Source of the DNA: Candidatus Iainarchaeum sp.
GTDB taxonomy: Archaea > Iainarchaeota > Iainarchaeia > Iainarchaeales > GCA-2688035
NCBI GenBank assembly: GCA_017610205.1
Contig: JAFCCL010000001.1
Coordinates: 26,805-81,882, forward strand
Reading direction: 5' to 3'
Length of the DNA: 55,078 nucleotides
Shown: piece after piece, positions 1-7,597 of the stretch
Position numbering within the stretch: the stretch's first letter is position 1
How the letters are laid out: every line of letters starts with the position of its first letter
The notes under the pieces: generated by a model
The model's input: only the letters and a program-made list of their open reading frames with translations
Database searches by the model: none
Told to the model about the DNA's origin: nothing
Translations under genes and position numbers: made by a program

Positions 1-1321
1 AGTCGCATTTTAGTGTTGCAAGGTTTACATCGTTTATGATGTTTGTTCCTGTTCCTTGTGTTTGGCTTGATGAGTAGTTTATGTCTATTGTCATGTCAAA
101 TGTGTTTGTGTCTGTGTCTGATACTGAAACATTAATATCTATTGTTGAAACACTGTCCCTGTTGAATGTTTGCCCGTTTAGCGGGTGCAGGACGTTTGCG
201 TCTGGGCTTTGGGTTCCGGCTGCTGCTTTGAATGTTGCTATCACCGCATAGCATTCGTCACTGCCATCATGTGAACAGGTTGATTCTACAGTTCCTATTG
301 AAGTTAATGTTTTGGAGGATATGTTTATGAATGGGGCTCCACTATCTTCTGGAACAGGCTGTTCGTCTATGGTTGTACTATTTGTCCAAGACCTGCTTGA
401 ACCCACTGAATTTCCTGAATCTGCCATCATCATGGCTACTGCCAGCTCATCTGCTTGTGCTGTGGTTCCGGTTGTTCCTGTGCTTATGGAGTTGGTTGCA
501 GAACTCAGGTAGCTTTCATTTTCAGCAGAAACATCCAAGACATCACTTGCAGCCATTCCTGAGTATTCTCCAACCCAGGCAGTTGCGTCTCTGTCAGTGG
601 CCCAAGTCCATTGAATAGCTGTTTCTCCTCCTGCAGCAATCTTGTAAGCCATTGCACCGGAAGAAACACCGCCTTCTCCTTTTTGAATTAAAGTAAAGTC
701 TGTTGGTTGTGTAATTGTTCCTGATGATTTGTCTACTGAAATTCCTGTAACTATCAAATTCCCTTCTGTTGCTGCTGAGTCCAGAGTTGTTGTGAGTGAT
801 GTAGCTTCTGTACTATATGATCCTGTGCGTGCTATTTTATCCTGTTCTAATGTTATTGTTGCGTTGTAAGCATGTTTCACGTCCTCACCGAAAGTGAATT
901 CAAGAGCGTGCTTTCCACTTGTTAGAACACTGCTGACTTCACTGCTTTCTTCATTGCATTCAAAATCTCTTATAATAATTGTGTCATCAATCCATTCAAA
1001 TGGTCTGGAATTTGAGCCGCATTTCACTTCAAGGAATTGAAGGTCTTTGCTCCAGTTTGTGCCGTCAACTGCCTTGATTTCCAAGTCTGCCTTTCCCTTT
1101 GTTGTAAAAAAAACATTCCAGTTGCCACCAACGCTTGGATGGCTTTTAACATTAATTATTGTAATTTCCGGTTCAATTAAAGAAGGTTTATTAAAAGTTA
1201 TTTCTGCTTGCAACTCCTTTTCTGTTAAAGTTGCATTTTCTTCCAATGGCAGTGCAGTCAATGCAATTAGTGCAAGAATGGCTATTGCTGAAACTATTGT
1301 TATTTGTCCATTTTTTTTCAA
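1..1321 (-). CDS. Secreted surface protein, 5' part (runs off the window)
   Basis: A reading frame of 440 codons without a stop runs leftward from a TTG start at 1321 and leaves the window at base 1. The start is chosen because a G-rich ribosome-binding site (GAGGGGG) lies about 6 nt upstream and no ATG in frame fits. The N-terminus has two lysines followed by about 18 hydrophobic residues, a signal peptide or membrane anchor. The rest is rich in Thr, Ser and Asn with several N-glycosylation sequons. Around residues 195-300 there is a beta-rich segment with the pattern FTLIQKGEGG...AMAYKIAAGGE...WTW...YSGM, which resembles a beta-sandwich seen in bacterial and phage surface proteins (recognised by pattern only). 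The role is inferred to be cell-surface structure or adhesion. The C-terminal part and any anchor lie outside the window. Confidence 0.75.
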   Translation of the reverse strand, partial: MKKNGQITIVSAIAILALIALTALPLEENATLTEKELQAEITFNKPSLIEPEITIINVKSHPSVGGNWNVFFTTKGKADLEIKAVDGTNWSKDLQFLEVKCGSNSRPFEWIDDTIIIRDFECNEESSEVSSVLTSGKHALEFTFGEDVKHAYNATITLEQDKIARTGSYSTEATSLTTTLDSAATEGNLIVTGISVDKSSGTITQPTDFTLIQKGEGGVSSGAMAYKIAAGGETAIQWTWATDRDATAWVGEYSGMAASDVLDVSAENESYLSSATNSISTGTTGTTAQADELAVAMMMADSGNSVGSSRSWTNSTTIDEQPVPEDSGAPFINISSKTLTSIGTVESTCSHDGSDECYAVIATFKAAAGTQSPDANVLHPLNGQTFNRDSVSTIDINVSVSDTDTNTFDMTIDINYSSSQTQGTGTNIINDVNLATLKCD

Positions 1322-1522
1322 TTGAACCCCCTCAAAGTTTAGGAATTGTATTGTATAAACAAAGTGGCATTTACTAAAAAAGCTTTTGGTTGGTAACCAA
1401 TCTGGTTTTTGTGAGAGTTGTTTTATGCAAATTTTGGAATTTTTTTTTGCTTTAATTTAAACACTTTTTTTTTAAAGAAAAAGGTTTAAAAGTCTTGAAG
1501 TTGTATTGTTTTTGGTTTTTGC

Positions 1523-2611
1523 ATGTTTTCTAGGGCTCAGGCTGGTTTGGAGTATTTGGTGACCTATGGTTGGGCGCTTGTAATAATTGCAACTGTTGTT
1601 GGAGTGCTTGTTTTTATTTTGACGCCTTCTGTTTCCAATGTAACTTTTTCTTCTTCTGACCCTTCCAAGATTTTGCTGAAGGGCGGAAATATTGCTGAAG
1701 GGGAAGCCGAGGTTTTGCTTCAGAACATTACCGGCGGCGGCATTACTGTTGTATTGGTTGCTTTGAGCGGAAGTTTTGGGTTTAGCCCTGTTTTCCTGAA
1801 TGATGTTTTGGTTACTGAGATAAATCTTGGACATGAAACAGTTGCTGTTCCGGCTGGCGGGGAGTTGTATTTTACCGGAATAAGATATAGTGGCAGTGGA
1901 GCAGGGGCAATTGATATGGATTATGTTGATTTTGCTGGTTTGTCAAGGCAGGTTAGTGTAACAGGCGGTGAGCCTGCAAGTTCTTCTGAAGAAGAGGGTG
2001 TTGCTGCTCTTGGCTCCGAGTCCAATCCAGGCGTTTCATGCAAAGACATTTTGTCCAAGCGGCCTGGAGTTGAAAGTGGCTTTTACTGGATTGACCCAAC
2101 TGGAAGTGACGGGTTTCAGGTTTATTGTGACATGGTTTCTGGTGGCGGTGGCTGGACCAGAATAGATTTTGCAAGCGATTTGCCTCATCAATGGCAGTTT
2201 CCTGACGAGGGTGGTGTAGATGCCTGGAGGTGGCTTCCAAATGATTTTGAAACAGTACTGTCAAAGGAAAGGATTGAGGCAATTCAAGGCGTTTCAACCG
2301 ATGGAAAGCAAAGGTATGTGGGCAGCTGTGTTGGGGTGTTGCACTGGTATTATACATCCGGTTCAAGTTATGACTATGGCTTTGGCTTCAGGTTTTTGAA
2401 TGGTGACGAGACTTCTCACGGAACCGAGGCTCTTGGCATTAACTTTTCTCTTGTTGAAGATGGGTGCAAAAACAACGGTACAGGGCCTCAGACTGTTTGG
2501 GATTTTGAGGATGTAAGAGTTCCGATTGTGAATGTTTACTCTCGTGATAATGGTGCTTCAAGTGAATGGTTTGGCTCGCCTTTGACTTCAAATCCTGCCT
2601 GGCTTAGGTAA
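1523..2611 (+). CDS. Pilin-like class III signal peptide protein with fibrinogen-like domain
   Basis: The 362-residue protein starts with a short basic segment and the motif RAQAGLEYLVTYGWALVII, the QxxxEYL core of archaeal class III signal peptides that are cut by prepilin peptidase before the hydrophobic helix. After a beta-rich region (about residues 40-150) comes a segment beginning SCKDIL and containing YCDM followed by GGGGWTRI, which matches the prokaryotic fibrinogen-like YCDxxxxGGGW domain. The inference is a pilus or surface filament subunit that carries a ligand- or sugar-binding head at its C-terminus. A TATA-like TTTAAAAG at 1485-1492 puts transcription start just before the ATG, and a T-run follows the stop. 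It stands alone between minus-strand genes. Confidence 0.8.
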   Translation: MFSRAQAGLEYLVTYGWALVIIATVVGVLVFILTPSVSNVTFSSSDPSKILLKGGNIAEGEAEVLLQNITGGGITVVLVALSGSFGFSPVFLNDVLVTEINLGHETVAVPAGGELYFTGIRYSGSGAGAIDMDYVDFAGLSRQVSVTGGEPASSSEEEGVAALGSESNPGVSCKDILSKRPGVESGFYWIDPTGSDGFQVYCDMVSGGGGWTRIDFASDLPHQWQFPDEGGVDAWRWLPNDFETVLSKERIEAIQGVSTDGKQRYVGSCVGVLHWYYTSGSSYDYGFGFRFLNGDETSHGTEALGINFSLVEDGCKNNGTGPQTVWDFEDVRVPIVNVYSRDNGASSEWFGSPLTSNPAWLR

Positions 2612-2623
2612 CAGCAAAGGCTC

Positions 2624-2632
2624 TTTTTTTTT
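2624..2632 (+). terminator. T-rich terminator after the pilin-like gene
   Basis: An uninterrupted run of nine T begins 13 bases after the stop codon of the plus-strand pilin-like gene, followed by further T-rich sequence. Archaeal transcription commonly ends at such U-tracts without a hairpin. The call rests on position and composition only. Confidence 0.4.
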
Positions 2633-2658
2633 GTTTTGGCAGAAAAATGGTATTTTTT

Positions 2659-2763
2659 TCACATGGTTTTCAGAACTGCCGGGAGAAGCCCCCACATTTT
2701 TGGCTTGAAGAGTATTTTTTTCATAAAAAGGGAGGGTTTGTCCATGTCGCCGTATTCTTCAAT
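2659..2763 (-). pseudogene. Relic of a geranylgeranyl reductase 3' end (second copy)
   Basis: This stretch repeats the last ~37 codons of the reductase gene that ends at 4303. It reads IEEYGDMDKPSLF...WGLLPAVLKTM and then stops. Against the intact copy (4303-4419) there are four base substitutions, all synonymous, a TGA instead of TAA stop, and an in-frame 12-base deletion removing four residues (FLTE). About 68 consecutive bases are identical. Homology stops abruptly at the ATTGAAGAA end. It is in the same orientation as the intact gene and lies beyond the AAA-ATPase gene, so the ATPase is bracketed by two reductase 3' ends. It has no start and is not expected to be translated. Confidence 0.9.
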
Positions 2764-2814
2764 AAAAGTGTTTTATGGTTGTTTTGTTTGCTTTTGCAAA
2801 AATGCTTTCAAAAA

Positions 2815-4182
2815 TCAATCTTTTAGGGTTTCAGTAATGTCTTTTAAGTCAAAACAGTGGACTTTTTTGCCTTCCCATTTTTTTATTTTCTTTTTAAATG
2901 ATTTTGCAAAGATTGCATACTCCTCTTTTCTTTTTTCGTTTTTCCAGTTGACGCTGTTTGTTTTTTCCCCTAACTGTATTAGGATTTTTTTGCAGTCTGC
3001 TTTGTTTTTCCATTTGCACTCTGCAAAAATAATTTGTTTCGATTTTTCATTTATGGCAACAATGTCTATTTCTTTTTCTTTATGCCACCATCTGCCGGTT
3101 TTTGTAAAAGGCTGTTTGAAGAACCGGCGAAAGTTCTTTCTTACAAAGGTTTCAAATTTTTTTCCGAGAAATTCGTTTAGTTCCCCTGCATTGATTTTGT
3201 ATAAGCCGGTTTCTATGCTTTCCCTGTTTTTGTAGACAAAGTTAAACCAGAAATCAAAAAAGGTGTCTTCTATTGAATAGATTCCCTTTCTCTTGCTTCC
3301 TAAAAGCGAGGTTTCCCTTTTTACAAACCCGTAGCTTATAAGGAGGTCCAGATATGGGTATATTTCTCTTGCATTCAGGCCAACGAAGTTTGCTATTTTT
3401 GTAGGTCTTGTGTTGCCGTAAGCGATTGCATTAAGGATTGAAAGGTATGTCTTTATTTCTTTGAATTCCTGTGAAAGCAAAAAGTATGGTTCTCTGTAAA
3501 AGTAACCGTCTTTTTTCAAAAACTCGCTGTTGACAAACTCGCGGTGGCTTTTATATTTTGAGGCAGCAATCAAATATTCCGGAATTCCGCCGATGGTTAA
3601 AGCTGTTTTTGTTGCATCTTCAGCACTCATGTCCAAGAATTGGTGTATGTGCTGTGAACCAATGGCTTTTAACAAAATGTCCCTTGTTCTTCTTCCATAG
3701 AGGGGTGAGGCTGCAGACAAAACCTTTTCGCTCATTAATCCAAACAGAGACCCGCTTACAATGAAGAAAATGTTTGACTTTCGCAGAAATGAGTCTATAA
3801 ACTTTTGTAGGGCGCTTGCTGCACTTGAATCGTTTTTTATCACATAAGAAAATTCATCTATCCATATGTATATCCTTTTTTCTTTTCCAAGGACTTTAGC
3901 CAAGTAAGCAAACAGGTTTGTCCACTCCAAAATTTCCTGCTCTGCCAAAAATTCGTCTTTCAGGTAGCTTGCAATTATTGTTTTGAATTCATTAATCTGT
4001 ATTCTTTTGTTTGTGTCTTCTGCAGTATATTTTATTCCTTGTTTATTTTTTAGAAATTCTCCTATCAGCCTGGTTTTTCCAATTCTTCTCCTGCCGTAGA
4101 CGACAAGAAAAGCATTTTTTTTTGTATCCCAATCCTGTTTCAAAACTTCCTGTTCTTCCCGCCTGTCTATAAACCTAAGCAT
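2815..4182 (-). CDS. Archaeal AAA+ ATPase with C-terminal DUF234/PD-(D/E)XK-like domain
   Basis: The 455-residue protein begins FIDRREEQEVLKQDW, then Walker A GRRRIGKTRL near residue 31 and a Walker B-like RIYIWIDEFSYV near residue 105, typical of the archaeal ATPase family (STAND-related). A winged-helix-like region follows around residues 240-310. The C-terminal segment has EIDIVAIN followed about 10 residues later by FAECKWK, the E-D-ECK pattern of a PD-(D/E)XK nuclease fold as in DUF234. The family is common and multi-copy in archaeal accessory regions; its substrate is unknown. A perfect palindrome overlaps its promoter. The gene is flanked by two copies of the reductase 3' end, which suggests it arrived as an inserted module. 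Confidence 0.85.
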   Translation of the reverse strand: MLRFIDRREEQEVLKQDWDTKKNAFLVVYGRRRIGKTRLIGEFLKNKQGIKYTAEDTNKRIQINEFKTIIASYLKDEFLAEQEILEWTNLFAYLAKVLGKEKRIYIWIDEFSYVIKNDSSAASALQKFIDSFLRKSNIFFIVSGSLFGLMSEKVLSAASPLYGRRTRDILLKAIGSQHIHQFLDMSAEDATKTALTIGGIPEYLIAASKYKSHREFVNSEFLKKDGYFYREPYFLLSQEFKEIKTYLSILNAIAYGNTRPTKIANFVGLNAREIYPYLDLLISYGFVKRETSLLGSKRKGIYSIEDTFFDFWFNFVYKNRESIETGLYKINAGELNEFLGKKFETFVRKNFRRFFKQPFTKTGRWWHKEKEIDIVAINEKSKQIIFAECKWKNKADCKKILIQLGEKTNSVNWKNEKRKEEYAIFAKSFKKKIKKWEGKKVHCFDLKDITETLKD

Positions 4183-4188
4183 AATTAG

Positions 4189-4213
4189 TACTAATATATA
4201 TTAGTATTTAAAA
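4189..4213 (-). promoter_or_regulatory. ATPase promoter with perfect 18-bp palindrome
   Basis: TACTAATATATATTAGTA at 4189-4206 is a perfect palindrome. A TATA-like TTTTAAATAC lies just upstream on the minus strand (about 4204-4213), which would place the transcript start within a few bases of the ATPase ATG at 4182. An extra half site (TTAGTA) overlaps at 4186-4191. The palindrome therefore covers the promoter-proximal DNA and is a candidate operator, possibly autoregulatory. Confidence 0.5.
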
Positions 4214-4302
4214 AGGTTTTGGTTTCTGTTTAAATTGTTTTCGTAACTATAACTTGTTTTTAGGTCTGTTGCAAGCAGTCTCTATTTTTTTGCCTGAAGG
4301 CT

Positions 4303-5439
4303 TTACATGGTTTTCAGAACTGCCGGCAGCAATCCCCACATTTTTGGCTTGAAGAGTATTTTTTTCATAAAAAGGGAGGGTTTGTCCATGTCGCCGTATT
4401 CTGTTAAAAATTCTTCAATTCCTGCATCCTTTGCTTTTGCTATAAGTGAATCAAATTGCTTTGGATTGAGGCCGTTGATGTAAGAGTAAAGCTTCCAGTG
4501 CATTGAAAGCTCTTTGTTTATTGCCTGTAAATTCCTGCTGTAATCTGCCAGTGGCTTTTTGTGCTTTAAATGGTTTGCAATTGTTTCAGCACAGGCATTT
4601 GCGGCCTTTAATCCAAAGACAAGTCCTCCGCCTGTACTTGCCTTTGTCTGCCCTGCAGCATCTCCAACAAGCAGTGTATTTCCTAAAACAAGCTGTTTTG
4701 AGGGTGGTGCAATTGGAATTAATGCACTGCTTTTGCTTAAAATTCGTGCATTTGGCTTCTTTTTTTCTAAAAATTCTTTCATTGAATTTCCTGCATTTTC
4801 TCCTGGGCTTACTCCCAGTCCAATTCTTGCAACAGTGCTTGATTCTGGGACAACCCATGCAAAAAAACCTGGTGCAAATTCTCCAAAATGCAGTTCAACA
4901 AATTCTTTGTCAAATCTTCCGGCAGCCCTTACCTGAAATGCCTGTACAAAGTTCTTTTCAAAAAGCTTTGGAAAAATTGCATGCCTTACAATGCTGTGCG
5001 CTCCGTCTGCCCCTACAGTAATCTGTGATTTAATAAATTCGCCTCTTCCCTTTGTCTGCATAAAAAGGCTGTTGTTTCTTACATCAATCAGCTTGCTTTC
5101 GGTTCTTATGTCACATCCAAGCCTTTTTGCTTTTTTGTAAAACATTTGGTCAAAGAGATAGCGGTCAATTACATATGCAACTGTTTTATTTTTCTTAATT
5201 TCAAGGCTTTTGCCACCAGGGGAAAAAATTCTGGCGCCCTTAACCTCATTTACAATACTGTTTCCTAATTCAACTCCAAGGCCTTCAATTCCTGTTTTTG
5301 AAACAAGCCCTGCACACTGCACTGGCCTGCCAATAGTGGAGTGCTCTTCAAAAACACTTGTTTCAAACCCTTCCTCTGCAAGCAATGCAGCGCAATGCAA
5401 TCCAATTGGTCCGCCTCCAATAATGTTAATTACTCCCAC
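4303..5439 (-). CDS. Geranylgeranyl reductase family FAD-dependent oxidoreductase
   Basis: The protein (378 residues from the GTG at 5439) begins GVINIIGGGPIGLHCAALLA, a dinucleotide-binding GxGxxG motif for FAD, followed by GRPVQCAGLVS, a signature of digeranylgeranylglycerophospholipid reductases. A second FAD motif, LVGDAAGQTKASTGGG, occurs about two-thirds along. The family saturates the isoprenoid chains of archaeal membrane lipids. The GTG start is preferred over an upstream ATG at 5511 because the family normally begins a few residues before GxGxxG and a TATA-like ATAAAATACC lies about 25-28 bases upstream of 5439, consistent with leaderless transcription. Its last 37 codons are duplicated at 2659-2763. 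Confidence 0.85.
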   Translation of the reverse strand: MGVINIIGGGPIGLHCAALLAEEGFETSVFEEHSTIGRPVQCAGLVSKTGIEGLGVELGNSIVNEVKGARIFSPGGKSLEIKKNKTVAYVIDRYLFDQMFYKKAKRLGCDIRTESKLIDVRNNSLFMQTKGRGEFIKSQITVGADGAHSIVRHAIFPKLFEKNFVQAFQVRAAGRFDKEFVELHFGEFAPGFFAWVVPESSTVARIGLGVSPGENAGNSMKEFLEKKKPNARILSKSSALIPIAPPSKQLVLGNTLLVGDAAGQTKASTGGGLVFGLKAANACAETIANHLKHKKPLADYSRNLQAINKELSMHWKLYSYINGLNPKQFDSLIAKAKDAGIEEFLTEYGDMDKPSLFMKKILFKPKMWGLLPAVLKTM

Positions 5440-5528
5440 AAAAAAACCCTTGTAGAATAATTGGTATTTTATCTTTAATAGGGTTTGCTTTTTGTTGCTT
5501 GAAATTGGCAAAAGAAAAAAAAGGCCTT

Positions 5529-5655
5529 GGGTTACGTTATAATGTAACCCTATTTAAATATCATTGTGGTTTGTGCTGTAAGTTATAATGTATTCAAATC
5601 TGGTTTATTTGGTTTGAAGAAAAGAGTTTTTTTTTTAAGTCAACCTTTTGGTTGA
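5529..5655. promoter_or_regulatory. Inverted and direct repeats upstream of aroA
   Basis: The region between the divergent reductase gene and aroA holds a perfect 7-bp inverted repeat GGGTTAC (5529-5535) / GTAACCC (5544-5550), a direct repeat GTTATAATGTA at 5536-5546 and 5582-5592, and a second inverted repeat TCAACC-TTTT-GGTTGA at 5640-5655. A TATA-like TATTTAAATA lies at about 5551-5560. They are candidate regulator sites for the aroA operon; no regulator is identified. Confidence 0.35.
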
Positions 5656-5722
5656 ATTGAATTAAACCAAAGGAATATTAATTTTTTTAGGGTATTGTTT
5701 TACTTATGTTGTTGGTGGATAA

Positions 5723-7000
5723 ATGAATTTATTGTGCAAAAAATCTGTTTTGAAGGGCAAAATAAAGATTCCTGGCTCCAAAAGCCATTCAATCAGGGCT
5801 GTTGTAATTGCATCTCTTGCAAGCGGAACCTCAAAGCTTATTGACCCGCTTGAATCAGGAGATTCAAAGGCAAGCGTTATTGGCTGCACTGCATTTGGTG
5901 CCAAAATAGTGCAGGGAAATGACTGGCTTGTAACAGGCTTTGGTGGAATTCCAAAAAGCAATGCCAACGAAATTGACCTTCTTAACAGTGGCACAAGCAC
6001 AAACATGGTTGCAGGCATTGCCGCACTTGCAAATGGCACTGTAACACTAACAGGGGATGAAAGCCTTAGAAGCAGGCCTTTTGCCCCAATGGTTAAAGCA
6101 ATAAATGATTTGGGCGGAAAAGCAGAAAGCTTTCATGAAACCGGAAGCCTTCCCTTAAAAATTTCAGGCGTCATAAAAGGCGGTTTTACTGAAGTAAATG
6201 GAATTGACAGCCAGCCTGTTTCAAGCCTGCTTGTTAACTGTGCTCTTGCAGAAAATGATACTGAAATAAAGGTTGTTGATTTTCATGAAAAACCATATGT
6301 TGGCATGACAATGAAATGGCTTGATGAACAAGGAATCAAATACAAAACAAACAGTGATTGGAGCAAAATTGAAGTAAAAGGAGGCCAAGAATACAGGCCT
6401 TTTGAGAAAGCAATTCCTGCAGACTTTTCAAGTGCAACTTTTCCCCTTTGTGCTGCAGCAATCTGTGAAGGAAGTGAAATTCTTTTGCAGGGGCTTGACA
6501 TAAATGACACACAGGGTGACAAAAAGGTTGTTGACCTGCTTAAAAAAATGGGTGTGGAAATAAAGGTTTCCAGTGAAGGCATTTCTGTTTTTGGGTCAAA
6601 ATTGCATGGAATTGAACTTAATCTTGACAACACTCCTGACGCATTGCCTGCTTTGGCTGTTGTTGCCTGTTTTGCTGAGGGAGAGACAAGGATTGTAAAC
6701 GTTGCCAATGCAAGGATTAAGGAAACCGATAGGATTAGTGCAATGTGCTCTGAGCTGAAGAAAATGGGTGCAAACATTGAAGAACTGCCTGATGGGCTTG
6801 TGATAAAGCAAAGCAAGCTGAAGGGCGCAAAAGTTCACGGATACAATGACCACAGGCTTGTTATGGCTCTTGCCATTGCAGGGCTTGCAGCAGAAGGAAT
6901 TACAACCGTTGACACAGCTGAATCAACTTCCGTAACCTTTCCGGGTTTTGTTGAAAAAATGCAGGGAATTAACGGATTGTTAAAACAGGTGTTGGAATGA
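5723..7000 (+). CDS. aroA: 3-phosphoshikimate 1-carboxyvinyltransferase (EPSP synthase)
   Basis: This 425-residue enzyme joins phosphoenolpyruvate to shikimate-3-phosphate in the chorismate pathway. Seen in sequence: PGSKSHSIR at residues 17-25 (phosphate and shikimate binding), LNSGTSTNM near 86, SLRSRPFAPM near 114, a DFSSATFPL segment in the middle, NARIKETDRISAM and finally GYNDHRLVMALA. Length and motif order match the family over its full length. GGTGG lies about 10 bases before the ATG and serves as ribosome-binding site. The stop codon overlaps the aroK start by four bases (ATGA), so the two are translationally coupled. Confidence 0.97.
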   Translation: MNLLCKKSVLKGKIKIPGSKSHSIRAVVIASLASGTSKLIDPLESGDSKASVIGCTAFGAKIVQGNDWLVTGFGGIPKSNANEIDLLNSGTSTNMVAGIAALANGTVTLTGDESLRSRPFAPMVKAINDLGGKAESFHETGSLPLKISGVIKGGFTEVNGIDSQPVSSLLVNCALAENDTEIKVVDFHEKPYVGMTMKWLDEQGIKYKTNSDWSKIEVKGGQEYRPFEKAIPADFSSATFPLCAAAICEGSEILLQGLDINDTQGDKKVVDLLKKMGVEIKVSSEGISVFGSKLHGIELNLDNTPDALPALAVVACFAEGETRIVNVANARIKETDRISAMCSELKKMGANIEELPDGLVIKQSKLKGAKVHGYNDHRLVMALAIAGLAAEGITTVDTAESTSVTFPGFVEKMQGINGLLKQVLE

Positions 7001-7593
7001 ACATTGTCCTGTTTGGGTTCAAAAACTGCGGAAAAACAACTGTTGGAAAGGCACTTGCCAAAAAGCTTGGCTGGAGATTTGTTGACACCGACATTGTGAT
7101 TGAAAAAATTTACATGGAAAAAAACAATAAAAAAATTCAAAGTAATGAAAAAATTCAAAGCAATGAAAAAATTCAAACAGGTGAAAAAATTCAAAGTAAT
7201 GAAAAAACTTCATTCAGGGAAATTGCAAAAAGGCACGGAATGGATTTTTTCAGGGTTCTTGAAAAAGAAGCGGTTGAACGCGTTTCATCCCTTGACCAAA
7301 ACGTGATTTCTCTTGGAGGCGGCGTACCGCTTTTTTTTGAAAACACAAATGCCCTGAAAAAGAACGGCAAACTTGTTTTGCTAAGGCTTAACAAAGAAAC
7401 ACTGTTTAAACGAATTATTAACAAAGAAATTCCGGCTTTTTTTGACCAAAAAGACCCAAATGGCTCGTTTGAAAAACTGTTCAAGGAAAGAATGCAAAAA
7501 TTTGGCGAAATAGCAGACTTTGAAGTTGACTGCGAAGGCAAGCCTGTAAAAAAAGTTGCCGGCGAAATAATCCAACTGGTTGGAATGGCTTAG
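6997..7593 (+). CDS. aroK: Shikimate kinase (P-loop, bacterial type) with internal repeat insertion
   Basis: Phosphorylates shikimate for the next step by AroA. The P-loop GFKNCGKTT (residues 7-15), the DTD substrate motif (30-32), FREIAKRHGMDFFRVLE and SLGGGVPLF are all present, which places it in the bacterial NMP-kinase-like AroK family; most archaea instead use a GHMP-type kinase (established knowledge). Between DTD and FRE, residues 46-69 form four in-frame copies of KIQSNE (one is KIQTGE), an insertion not found in the usual ~170-residue enzyme and lying in the shikimate-binding region. The gene overlaps aroA by four bases. The decayed IS605-like element begins right after its stop. Confidence 0.9.
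   Translation: MNIVLFGFKNCGKTTVGKALAKKLGWRFVDTDIVIEKIYMEKNNKKIQSNEKIQSNEKIQTGEKIQSNEKTSFREIAKRHGMDFFRVLEKEAVERVSSLDQNVISLGGGVPLFFENTNALKKNGKLVLLRLNKETLFKRIINKEIPAFFDQKDPNGSFEKLFKERMQKFGEIADFEVDCEGKPVKKVAGEIIQLVGMA
7132..7203 (+). repeat. Four tandem 18-bp in-frame repeats inside aroK
   Basis: Four consecutive 18-base units (AAAATTCAAAGTAATGAA-like) encode KIQSNE, KIQSNE, KIQTGE and KIQSNE. The unit is a multiple of three, so a gain or loss of copies would change protein length without a frameshift. The differences between units are few. Confidence 0.95.
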
Positions 7594-7597
7594 TGAA

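Noticed and set aside
2636..3235. 199-codon plus-strand frame overlapping the ATPase gene
   Set aside because: Phe/Ser-rich product, antisense to a gene with clear motifs, and covering the reductase 3' relic; it is a shadow.
4503..5021. Long open frame antisense to the geranylgeranyl reductase gene
   Set aside because: It is fully inside a well-supported gene, its product is a low-complexity Leu/Gln-rich mirror of the coding strand, and it has no ribosome-binding site.
7132..7203. Short regular repeats as a possible CRISPR array
   Set aside because: The 18-bp units are directly tandem without spacers and encode an in-frame peptide in aroK.
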